Part shown: piece after piece, positions 6,089 through 12,592 of the stretch
Position numbering within the stretch: position 1 is the first letter of the stretch
How the letters are laid out: each line of letters opens with the position of its first letter
DNA from: Acidobacteriaceae bacterium
GTDB lineage: Bacteria; Acidobacteriota; Terriglobia; Terriglobales; Acidobacteriaceae
Assembly: GCA_003135495.1 (NCBI GenBank)
Contig: PLBX01000542.1
Coordinates: 631 to 13,222, forward strand
Length of the DNA stretch: 12,592 nucleotides
Direction: 5' to 3'
Program-made: the position numbers and the translations under genes
Notes under the pieces: generated by a model
Told to the model about the DNA's origin: nothing
Databases searched by the model: none
What the model saw: only the letters and a program-made list of their open reading frames with translations

Positions 6089-8356
6089 ATGAAACCCAAA
6101 AAAACGAACTCGCCAACAGGAACTCCGCTTCCTAGGGATTGCGTTTTAGAGGTAGTCTACTTTTCTCGATTTTCGTTTTTCGGTCTCTGCCTTCTTATAT
6201 TTATTGCTCTCATACCTTCCAGCATCCTGGCGCAGACCAAATCCCCCAAGCCTTTAAAGCAAGATGAAACCTGCCTTGCCTGTCACGGGCAGGCGGGAAT
6301 GAAATCAGAGAGCGGCAAAAGCATTTCGATTGAGCCTGCGAAACACGCGGCGAGCATTCACGGAATTTTAGGCTGTACCGACTGTCATACCGCCATTAAA
6401 GAGTTCCCGCATCCCGCCAAAGTAGCCAAGGTTCAATGCCTGACCTGTCACGCTGACGAGGCGGCTCATGCTAAGAGCAGCATCCACGGCTCGCTCGATG
6501 TTGCCAGCCAATCCTGCCACGGGGATCAACACGAAATAACTGCCGCTGCGCTGACGGCGCCCGCAAAATGCGCGCAGTGCCACGCCGATGAAGTGAAGGA
6601 ATTCCGGCTGAGTGTTCACGGTCAGGCGGCGGCCAAGGGCGATCCGGACGCTCCGACTTGCATGTCCTGCCACGGGCCGGTGCATCAGATTCAAACTGCG
6701 GGCGAAGCAACGTCCCGAGTAGCGAAGAAGAATCTGCCCGACACCTGCGCCTCGTGCCACAGCAACCCGCAGTTTCTTTCGCGGCACAAAATTCCGTTTG
6801 CGCATCCCGTCGAACTCTATAAGCAAAGTGTCCACGGACGAGCCGTTGCCAGCGGAGACGGCGCCGCTGCGGTTTGCTCCGATTGCCACGGCAGTCACGG
6901 CATACTGCCGTCGCAAGACGCGCGCTCCAAAGTTAATCATTGGAACATCGCGACCACCTGCGGCCAGTGCCATACCGAGATCAGTAAAACGTATCTGGCC
7001 AGCGTGCATGGCCAAGCGATGCGGTCTGGCGTGTCTGGTGCCCCAGTGTGCAGCGATTGTCACGGCGAGCATTTGATTCTGGCGCCAAAAGATGCGGGAT
7101 CGCTGGTGAACGCATCGCGCGTGTCTATGGCCACGTGCGCCCGCTGCCATAGCGATGAACGCCTTGAGTTGCGTTACAACTTGCCCACCGATCGCGTGCC
7201 GTCCTACGCCGATAGTTATCACGGTCTCGCCATGCGAGGAGGATCCCAGAGCGTTGCTAACTGTGCCTCCTGTCATGGTGTCCACAATATTTTTCCGTCC
7301 GCTGACGCCCGCTCCACGGTAAACGCGGCCAACCTGGCAAAAACTTGCGGAGCTTGTCACGCCGGCGCGGGTGGTCATTTTGTCATCGGACCGGTTCACG
7401 TGCAGACCGCGTCCGGTCCCGCGCACCCAGTCGTGAAGTGGATTCGATGGACCTATTGGGTGCTCATTCCCATGACGCTCGGCTTCATGATCCTGCACAA
7501 CCTGCTGGACTTTTTTGCCAAGCTCCGCCGACCGAAGCCGGGGCACTCATCAAGCGCGAAAGTCACGCGGATGAATCTCAACTTCCGCATCGCCCACTGG
7601 GGCGTCATTCTTAGTTTCCCAACTTTGGTCTTTACCGGCTTTGCGCTGAAGTATCCCGAAGCCTGGTGGGCCCGTCCACTACTGATGTGGGAAGGCCACT
7701 TCGCCTTCCGCGGCGCAGTGCATCGCGGCGCCGCCATCCTGCTGGTGCTTTCAACCCTGTACCACGTCTTTCATCTCGCAGTAAACAAGCGCGACCGCAT
7801 GTTCGTGAAGGCAATGCTGCCACAATTCAAGGACGCGACCGATCTGCTACAGGTCTTAACCTACAATCTTGGAATCACGAACGTTGCGCCGGAGTTTACG
7901 AAATTTAACTACGCCGAGAAGCTTGAATATCTGGCATTCATGTGGGGAACGCTGGTAATGACCGTCTCCGGCCTATTGTTGTGGTTCAACAACTTCACGC
8001 TGCGCTATTTGCCAAAGTGGGTTTCAGATGCGGCCACAGCCGTCCATTATTACGAAGCGTTGCTCGCCACCTTCGCGATTCTGATCTGGCACTCCTACAT
8101 GGTGATCTTCGATCCGCTTGTCTATCCCATGGATACGGCGTGGCTTGATGGCAAGGTTCCCGCCGAGCATTACCGCCATTCGCGGCCAGCGTATCTGCGC
8201 GCTATGGAACGCGCGCACTTAATCGAGACTTCGATCGACCCAAAAACCTTGCAGTCTCATCCCATCGAGCCCACATCCCACGATCACGAGGGCGAACCGG
8301 AACCCGCAGCAGTGCTAGGGGACCGCGGAAGTGACATTCCTACCCCGAAGCCTTAG
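6089..8356 (+). CDS. Multihaem cytochrome c fused to a b-type membrane domain (CbcL-like architecture)
   Basis: A large electron-transfer protein. Residues 27-49 form a signal peptide or anchor (ending SSILAQ). Residues 60-425 form a periplasmic domain with 12 CXXCH motifs (first Cys at 62, 96, 117, 161, 191, 220, 263, 291, 321, 350, 392, 420) plus a decayed site S140QSCH. The domain is built from six modules, each opening with S-x-H-G (89, 131, 175, 247, 305, 376) and normally carrying two CXXCH; these His may be distal haem ligands. Residues about 452-676 hold five membrane segments with His in or near them (470, 503, 545, 558, 562, 653, 668), like the FdnI/HydC-type dihaem cytochrome b. 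The tail is acidic/Pro-rich. Of 755 residues, this layout matches CbcL-type quinone oxidoreductases. It probably exchanges electrons between quinones and periplasmic cytochromes. Direction and final acceptor are unknown. It is cotranscribed with the NapC-type gene (26-base gap); its ribosome site is weak. Confidence 0.87.
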   Translation: MKPKKTNSPTGTPLPRDCVLEVVYFSRFSFFGLCLLIFIALIPSSILAQTKSPKPLKQDETCLACHGQAGMKSESGKSISIEPAKHAASIHGILGCTDCHTAIKEFPHPAKVAKVQCLTCHADEAAHAKSSIHGSLDVASQSCHGDQHEITAAALTAPAKCAQCHADEVKEFRLSVHGQAAAKGDPDAPTCMSCHGPVHQIQTAGEATSRVAKKNLPDTCASCHSNPQFLSRHKIPFAHPVELYKQSVHGRAVASGDGAAAVCSDCHGSHGILPSQDARSKVNHWNIATTCGQCHTEISKTYLASVHGQAMRSGVSGAPVCSDCHGEHLILAPKDAGSLVNASRVSMATCARCHSDERLELRYNLPTDRVPSYADSYHGLAMRGGSQSVANCASCHGVHNIFPSADARSTVNAANLAKTCGACHAGAGGHFVIGPVHVQTASGPAHPVVKWIRWTYWVLIPMTLGFMILHNLLDFFAKLRRPKPGHSSSAKVTRMNLNFRIAHWGVILSFPTLVFTGFALKYPEAWWARPLLMWEGHFAFRGAVHRGAAILLVLSTLYHVFHLAVNKRDRMFVKAMLPQFKDATDLLQVLTYNLGITNVAPEFTKFNYAEKLEYLAFMWGTLVMTVSGLLLWFNNFTLRYLPKWVSDAATAVHYYEALLATFAILIWHSYMVIFDPLVYPMDTAWLDGKVPAEHYRHSRPAYLRAMERAHLIETSIDPKTLQSHPIEPTSHDHEGEPEPAAVLGDRGSDIPTPKP

Positions 8357-8389
8357 CAGGGCTAATAAAGGTCACTCAATCGCGCCGTA

Positions 8390-8411
8390 GAGACGGGGCT
8401 TGCCCCGTCTC
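8390..8411. repeat. Perfect 10-bp palindromic hairpin GAGACGGGGC/GCCCCGTCTC
   Basis: Two 10-base arms with a TT loop, 34 bases after the cytochrome stop codon. It lacks a following T-run (next bases AGCAGCTCC), so a classical rho-independent terminator is doubtful, though it is well placed to end or protect the cytochrome mRNA. Similar GTAGAGACG...CGTCTC palindromes are, from memory, dispersed in acidobacterial genomes. Confidence 0.65.
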
Positions 8412-8506
8412 AGCAGCTCCACGAATCTTCAATCCAATGGAAGATGGGGTATCGCTTTCGCCAGGGCGACCAAGCAATAGAGTCAAATTTGTAGGAAGCA
8501 AGAAGA

Positions 8507-8534
8507 ATGGGCCGGCGGAGGCTGACCGGCCCAT
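8507..8534 (-). terminator. Probable terminator of the crp-like gene
   Basis: Arms ATGGGCCGG (8507-8515) and CCGGCCCAT (8526-8534) pair over 9 bp around a 10-base loop. Read on the minus strand this lies about 40 bases past the crp-like stop codon and is followed by TTCTTCTTGC, a modest T-rich tail. The stem is GC-rich, consistent with an intrinsic terminator for that gene. Confidence 0.55.
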
Positions 8535-8574
8535 GACGGAGCAGCAATCAAGACAATTTATTTACGCTGCTAAT

Positions 8575-9276
8575 CTACGCCGTAATTAAAGATTCCAAAG
8601 CCACGCGATTCGGAATAACCAGCGTAGAGCCATTCTGCTGAATAAGCCGTTGCTTCTTGAAGCCAGCGAAGAGACGGCTGACGGTCTCGCGAGAAGAGCC
8701 AATCATCTGTCCAATCTCTTCATGAGTTAAGGCCAGTTTCACCTGGCGTGGATTGCTGGCGGTCGCGTTCTCATCGAGCCATCCGACCAACAGCCGAGCC
8801 AATTTCTCGCTCGCCGAGTCCGAAAGGATCAGGTCACGGATTTCGCGGCAGGTGCAGGCATAATCGCTGCTGATGTGTTGCGTCACCCACAGAGCGATCT
8901 CGCCGTGAAGGCGCATTAGCCGCAGCAAGTCGCTATGGCGTAAAAAGCTAAGCTCGGAAGGCTCCTGTGTTTCGGCCGTGGCTTCGTATTGGCGTCCGGA
9001 AACTACTGCGGCGACGCCCAACGGACTGCCCGAATCGACCATGCGCAGAATCAACGTCCTGCCGTCGCTTCCACAAATCGACAACTTTACGCGGCCTCGG
9101 CGCACGATGAACACGCCGCGCGCAACTTGGCCTTCGGCAAAGAGCATCGCTCCCGTTGGATAGCTGGTAGTTAGCGCTTCGCGCTCCAGAATTTCCGCGA
9201 TCGCTGGAGGAAGATCGTTAAAGGTTTTGTCAGCTGTTGCTGGCTTCTGCACTTGATTGACGACGTTTGTGGCCAT
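8575..9276 (-). CDS. Crp/Fnr-family transcriptional regulator
   Basis: Cytosolic DNA-binding regulator of 233 residues. An N-terminal cyclic-nucleotide-like beta barrel (about 22-125) carries YPTGAMLFAEGQVARGVFIVRRGRVKL. A dimer helix follows at about 125-165, then a winged helix-turn-helix (about 175-225) with LTHEEIGQMIGSSRETVSRLF. The recognition helix holds Arg196, Glu197, Ser200 and Arg201; Arg and Glu match those E. coli Crp uses on TGTGA. No N-terminal Cys cluster like that of FNR is present; the Cys are at 68, 141 and 143. The barrel lacks the Arg-Ser/Thr pair that binds cAMP phosphate, so the effector is unknown. The start is ATG at 9276 with GGAGG six bases upstream. The frame extends further to 9375, but that part has no good ribosome site. 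A near-perfect TGTGA-N6-TCACC site lies 184 bases upstream, suggesting autoregulation. Confidence 0.92.
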   Translation of the reverse strand: MATNVVNQVQKPATADKTFNDLPPAIAEILEREALTTSYPTGAMLFAEGQVARGVFIVRRGRVKLSICGSDGRTLILRMVDSGSPLGVAAVVSGRQYEATAETQEPSELSFLRHSDLLRLMRLHGEIALWVTQHISSDYACTCREIRDLILSDSASEKLARLLVGWLDENATASNPRQVKLALTHEEIGQMIGSSRETVSRLFAGFKKQRLIQQNGSTLVIPNRVALESLITA

Positions 9277-9459
9277 TTGTTGCCTCCGCTCACTGTTACT
9301 TTGGCAACTGCCTCGCCATTCCCGTTCGATCAAGAAAATCGTTGAACTTATGAGACCAACACTAACAAAATGCATGGCTTATAGAAGCAATCCGGAAATC
9401 ACGCAGATTTCGCTTGCCTGAGGGATAACGTCGAAAGTGGGTGCTTTCCCACAGCGATG

Positions 9460-9475
9460 TGTGATCTCCATCACC
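9460..9475. promoter_or_regulatory. CRP-type operator upstream of the crp-like gene
   Basis: TGTGATCTCCATCACC matches TGTGA-N6-TCACA at 9 of 10 defined positions. It lies in the 241-base gap between the kinase stop and the regulator start, the only non-coding stretch directly upstream of the regulator, so feedback control is likely. I could not find a convincing promoter pair between it and the gene. Confidence 0.6.
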
Positions 9476-9517
9476 AACTCATTGGTTACATGACCATTGA
9501 TTCGGATAGAAAATTGG

Positions 9518-11512
9518 CTATCCCAAAGTTGTATGAAGGGTGTTTAGCAGGGTGGTGCGGCTAAAAGGCTTTTCGACAAGCGTTACACCCGGCTTCAGTA
9601 CGTCGCGATGTGCCATGAGCTCACCCGTATAACCCGACATGTATACGACCTTCAGGTTTGGGCGAGAAGCGGTCAAGCGATCCACCAGCTCAGGACCACT
9701 CATGCGTTTCATGACTACATCAGTCAGCACTAAATCTATTGGGTCTTCGTGGGATTGCGCCCACCCGAGAGCCGTTTTTCCGTCATCGGCCTCGATCACG
9801 GTGTAACCGTGCTCTTGCAGCAGCTGTCGCGTCAAGCTCCGCATAATCTCATCGTCTTCGACAAGCAGAATCGTGGATCCAGTCCGCTTAGGGCTGACCT
9901 TTTCCGACTCCGCCTTCGGTCTTATGCCGATCTTGTGATCGGCGTTCGGCAGATAAATTTTGAAGGTCGTTCCGTGTCCAGGTTCACTGTAGACCAGGAT
10001 GTGTCCCGCGTTCTGCTTCACGATGCCATAGACCGTGGCCAAGCCCAGGCCAGTGCCTTTGCCCAGTTCCTTGGTGGTGAAAAAAGGTTCGAATATTTGC
10101 GTGAGCGTCGTCGTGTCCATGCCACTGCCGGTATCGCTGGCTATCAGCACAACATACTTGCCTGGTGCCATATTCTGATGCTGTCCGGCGAAGGTCTCGT
10201 CGAATCTTTCGGCCCGCGTCTCCAGAATGAACTTTCCGCCGCGAGGCATGGCGTCGCGCGCGTTCACTGCCAGGTTCACTACAACCTGATCGAGTTGCCC
10301 AGGGTCTGCCTCTACCACCGCCGCCGGCGACTTAGAAATCACCAGAATTTCGATATCCTCTCCCATCAGCGGACGCAGCAGCTTGCTCACGTCCTTCAGC
10401 CTCGCATTCAAATCGAGTAATTGCGGCTGGATTGACGAAGACCGGCTGAAGGCCAGCAGTTGCCGAGTCAAAGATGTTCCGCGCTCGGATGCTTTTTTAA
10501 TATTCTCGACGTATTGCGAAGGTTCGGCAGCGGGATCAATGCGGTCGCGCAGAAATTCAGCGCATGCATTGATGATGCCCAAAATATTGTTGAAATCGTG
10601 CGCTACGCCTCCCGCCAGGCGGCCGATCGCTTCCATCTTTTGCGCCTGATGAAGATGCTTCTCCGCGCGCTTCTGCGCGGTGATGTCGCGTGCAATGGTC
10701 GATGCTCCGACGATGTCTCCATTGGAACCGCGCAACGGAGAGACTGAAAGGGAGACGTCAAGCCGCCGGCCATCCTTTGTGACTCGCACCGATTCGTGGT
10801 GCTCGACCAATTCACCGTTCGCGATCTTTTCCAAAATCTGTGGGATTTCGTCGGGGCGATCGGTAGGCGCCAGAAGAGATATGTTCTTCCCAACTATCTC
10901 CTCGGGAGTATATCCGTAAAGCCCCTCGGCGCCTTTGTTCCAACTGGTAACCGTACCGTTCAAATCCTTGCTTAGAATCGCATCTTCAGAGGAATCAACA
11001 ATCGCGGCAAGCCTGGTTCTATATTCGCCCAGTTGTTCCGCCGTTTTGCGATGTAGTTCTTCGTTGGCCCGGCGCAGTTCCTCTGCCATCCTTTGCCGAT
11101 CGCTGATGTCACGGATCGCGCTCAGCACGCAAATCCCCTTATCCGTAGTGACTGGACTAAGGCTGATTTCCACTGGAAATTCCGAACCGTTGCGCCGCCT
11201 GCCGTAAAGATCGAGATCCGCTCCCATTCGTCGAGTTCGCGGAGACCGCGAAAACTGCTCCCGATGATGGTGATGGCGGCCGCGATAACCCTCGGGCACA
11301 AGAATTTCAACTTTTTGTCCCACCAATTCCTCGCGCTCATAACCAAACAATTCTTGCGCTTGCGAGTTGACCTGGACGATAGTTCCATCGCGATCGATGG
11401 CCACCACAGCGTCGGGAAGGGCCTCCAAAAGGTCGGATGACAACGCGACCACACTCATCATCGCCAAAGGCGGAGAGTCAGAATTGTGTTTGTAATCAGA
11501 GGAATCCTCCAA
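9518..11512 (-). CDS. Soluble hybrid sensor histidine kinase (PAS-PAS-HisKA-HATPase-REC)
   Basis: A cytosolic signalling protein without membrane segments. Order: PAS 1 (about 24-138), coiled coil (139-165), PAS 2 (166-280), HisKA with phospho-acceptor His305 in GGVAHDFNNILG, ATPase with N-box VVNLAVNARDAMP (411-423), G1 DTGSGM (460-465) and G2 GKGTGLGLATVYG (484-496), then a receiver domain (about 546-664) with acidic pair D553/D554, phospho-acceptor D598 and K648. All catalytic residues are present. The HDFNN type with a C-terminal receiver is common in environmental bacteria. The longest start is TTG at 11512, preceded by GGAG at 8 bases. ATG at 11461 or 11458 would drop only the unstructured first 17-18 residues and is also plausible. 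The PAS ligands are not evident. No separate output regulator adjoins it. The Crp-like gene lies 241 bases downstream on the same strand, but it has no receiver domain. Confidence 0.93.
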   Translation of the reverse strand: MEDSSDYKHNSDSPPLAMMSVVALSSDLLEALPDAVVAIDRDGTIVQVNSQAQELFGYEREELVGQKVEILVPEGYRGRHHHHREQFSRSPRTRRMGADLDLYGRRRNGSEFPVEISLSPVTTDKGICVLSAIRDISDRQRMAEELRRANEELHRKTAEQLGEYRTRLAAIVDSSEDAILSKDLNGTVTSWNKGAEGLYGYTPEEIVGKNISLLAPTDRPDEIPQILEKIANGELVEHHESVRVTKDGRRLDVSLSVSPLRGSNGDIVGASTIARDITAQKRAEKHLHQAQKMEAIGRLAGGVAHDFNNILGIINACAEFLRDRIDPAAEPSQYVENIKKASERGTSLTRQLLAFSRSSSIQPQLLDLNARLKDVSKLLRPLMGEDIEILVISKSPAAVVEADPGQLDQVVVNLAVNARDAMPRGGKFILETRAERFDETFAGQHQNMAPGKYVVLIASDTGSGMDTTTLTQIFEPFFTTKELGKGTGLGLATVYGIVKQNAGHILVYSEPGHGTTFKIYLPNADHKIGIRPKAESEKVSPKRTGSTILLVEDDEIMRSLTRQLLQEHGYTVIEADDGKTALGWAQSHEDPIDLVLTDVVMKRMSGPELVDRLTASRPNLKVVYMSGYTGELMAHRDVLKPGVTLVEKPFSRTTLLNTLHTTLG

Positions 11513-11542
11513 GCCACAGACTCCACACTTCTAGTTTTTCGC

Positions 11543-11553
11543 TGTAAGTTACA
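11543..11553. repeat. Short palindrome TGTAAGTTACA before the kinase gene
   Basis: TGTAA-G-TTACA is a perfect 5-bp inverted repeat, 31 bases upstream of the TTG start of the kinase. It is short enough to occur by chance; an operator role is only a possibility. Confidence 0.25.
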
Positions 11554-11637
11554 AATCTAGTCCGAAGCGAAAGATTCTGTAAAGGCGGTCTCCGATTGAT
11601 GCACCCGCCTGTGGCGCAGCATAGCGCCCTTCAACCA

Positions 11638-11653
11638 TGTGACGATCATCACA
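11638..11653. promoter_or_regulatory. CRP-type operator between kinase and TPR genes
   Basis: TGTGACGATCATCACA is an exact TGTGA-N6-TCACA site in the 282-base divergent region. For the rightward TPR gene, a TTTAAT/TAATCT -10-like box at 11695-11702 would place the site near -62, as for the cytochrome promoter. No good -35 is seen, as expected for an activator-dependent promoter. It could also affect the leftward kinase gene, 126 bases away. Confidence 0.68.
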
Positions 11654-11794
11654 TTCTCCAGTGACCCGGAACGCTGTCTGTATCCTTCTCCAGCTTTAAT
11701 CTAAGCTCAGTCGTAGGCGCGAGTTCGCCACCTAGAAAAATTTAGTTCCAGTATTGAATTAGGCCCCGACTAACAGTTTCGCGAGGAAACATGC

Positions 11795-12448
11795 ATGGCG
11801 AATGAATCCACGACGCAAGCGGGCGTACAGTCCGTCTGGCAATCGAAACACGTCTACGCCATGGCGGTGATCTTCCTGGCTGTGGGATTGGCGATCGGCT
11901 ATCTCTTCCGCGGATCTCAATCGTCTGCAGTGGCAGCACAACCGGCGCCCGCTGCCAAAGCCCAGCCGTCGAACGCCAGCGGCGGGCGCGTGCCCAGCCT
12001 CGAAGAAATGAAACAGATGGCCGACAAGAAAGCGGCCCCGCTGCTCGAAAAGCTGAAGACTGATCCCATGAATAGCGCTTTGCTGGTTCAGGTCGGAAAC
12101 ATCTACGAAGGCACTCACCAGTTCAAGGAAGCAATGGGCTACTTCGACAAAGCCGTGCAACTTGATCCTAAGAACGTCGCGTTGCATGCTCAGCTAGCCT
12201 CATGCCTCTATTACAACGGTGATTCGGATCGAGCGATCGCTGAGTTGCAGCAAGGTTTGCGTTATGACCCCAAGGACGTCAACTCGCTGTTCAATCTGGG
12301 CATGATCAAGTGGCAGGGCAAGCAGGATAACAAAGGAGCGGTGGCCGTGTGGAAGCAGTTGTTGAAGTCGAATCCTCAACTTAGCGCCGACCGCAAAGCC
12401 ACCGTAGAGAAATTAATGGCCGACGTACAAATGCAGGGTAAGAGTTAG
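11795..12448 (+). CDS. Membrane-anchored TPR protein
   Basis: A 217-residue protein with a short cytosolic N-terminus, one membrane helix (about 19-38, HVYAMAVIFLAVGLAIGYLF), an Ala/Pro-rich linker (41-65), and three TPR-like helical pairs at about 92-125 (VGNIYEGTHQFKEAMGYFDK), 127-159 (LASCLYYNGDSDRAIAELQQ) and 161-194. The TPR part probably lies in the periplasm. The layout resembles the TPR part of cytochrome c maturation proteins (CcmI/NrfG) and would suit haem-ligation chaperoning near multihaem cytochromes, but TPRs are generic and the function is unproven. ATG 11795 has GAGG at 11783-11786. It shares a CRP-type site with the regulon proposed here and is followed after 39 bases by a similar gene. 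Confidence 0.82.
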   Translation: MANESTTQAGVQSVWQSKHVYAMAVIFLAVGLAIGYLFRGSQSSAVAAQPAPAAKAQPSNASGGRVPSLEEMKQMADKKAAPLLEKLKTDPMNSALLVQVGNIYEGTHQFKEAMGYFDKAVQLDPKNVALHAQLASCLYYNGDSDRAIAELQQGLRYDPKDVNSLFNLGMIKWQGKQDNKGAVAVWKQLLKSNPQLSADRKATVEKLMADVQMQGKS

Positions 12449-12487
12449 ATCACAGCGTACTAAAGAATATTTGAAGGAGTATTAGCA

Positions 12488-12592
12488 ATGGCAAGGACAA
12501 TAGCAGGCACCAATCGACCAACTTCCGGTTCCATTTCCATCGCACAATGGACGAGCGTTCAGGCGTACACACTGGCAGTGATCTGTCTGCTG
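12488..12592 (+). CDS. Start of a second membrane-anchored protein, apparent paralogue of the upstream TPR protein (partial)
   Basis: ATG 12488 follows AAGGAG with 8-base spacing, and 35 residues run to the window edge without a stop. The segment W21-T-S-V-Q-A-Y-T-L-A-V-I-C-L aligns with W15-Q-S-K-H-V-Y-A-M-A-V-I-F-L of the upstream protein, 7 of 14 identical, and the hydrophobic stretch begins at the same point. The most economical reading is a tandem duplicate with the same anchor. The rest lies outside the window, so a TPR domain cannot be confirmed. The 39-base gap implies cotranscription. Confidence 0.75.
   Translation, partial: MARTIAGTNRPTSGSISIAQWTSVQAYTLAVICLL

Noticed and set aside
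6368..7546. Long open frame (392 codons) on the minus strand across the multihaem gene
   Set aside because: It is the complement of a gene with 12 clear CXXCH motifs; the translation shows no family features and follows the codon bias of the sense strand.
9277..9375. N-terminal extension of the Crp-like protein to 9375
   Set aside because: ATG 9276 has GGAGG at ideal spacing, and the extra residues lie ahead of the usual Crp/Fnr N-terminus.
9749..10420. Plus-strand open frame of 223 codons inside the kinase gene
   Set aside because: Shadow of the ATPase/receiver coding region on the other strand, where every catalytic motif is present.
1..12592. CRISPR array, tRNA/rRNA, insertion sequence or prophage
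   Set aside because: No regularly spaced identical repeats, no tRNA-like folds, transposase or phage motifs were seen by reading.

Overview
The window reads as a piece of a bacterial chromosome, most likely from an Acidobacteriota member (Koribacter/Terriglobia-like soil or sediment bacterium). That assignment is inference. It rests on the moderately high GC, large multihaem cytochromes of a type I associate with this phylum, an oversized sugar porter, and short GC-rich palindromes such as the GCGGACA-CTCT-TGTCCGC element that I recall from acidobacterial genomes. No rRNA, tRNA, CRISPR array, insertion sequence or phage gene was seen.

Layout. Bases 2-1895 (+) are the end of a sulfate-assimilation/sirohaem operon: the tail of a probable precorrin-2 dehydrogenase, a uroporphyrinogen-III C-methyltransferase (cobA/cysG-C type), and an iron-sulfur APS reductase (cysH) that overlaps cobA by 4 bases. 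The first two would make sirohaem for sulfite (or nitrite) reductase, and CysH makes the sulfite. At 2029-3855 (+) is a sugar-porter MFS protein with a probable non-ATG start and an unusual insert of about 140 residues in one external loop. Bases 4082-8356 (+) hold a respiratory cluster: a small periplasmic cytochrome c, a NapC/NirT-type membrane cytochrome with six haem sites (one CX3CH), and a large cytochrome with 12 CXXCH motifs plus one decayed site, fused to a b-type membrane domain. The last two resemble in architecture the inner-membrane quinone/multihaem proteins ImcH and CbcL of Geobacter, so a quinol-to-periplasm (possibly extracellular) electron route is a reasonable hypothesis.

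Bases 8575-9276 (-) encode a Crp/Fnr-family regulator, preceded on the same strand by a soluble PAS-PAS hybrid histidine kinase (9518-11512, -). Divergent from the kinase are a membrane-anchored TPR protein (11795-12448, +) and the start of a second, apparently paralogous membrane-anchored protein (12488 to the window end).

The main unifying signal is regulatory. Three 16-bp sites of the form TGTGA-N6-TCAC(A/C) lie in three intergenic regions: before the cytochrome cluster (3962-3977), before the crp-like gene (9460-9475), and between the kinase and the TPR genes (11638-11653). The regulator's recognition helix keeps the R-E-x-x-x-R arrangement suited to TGTGA half-sites, so the window probably holds a regulator, its own control site and two of its targets.
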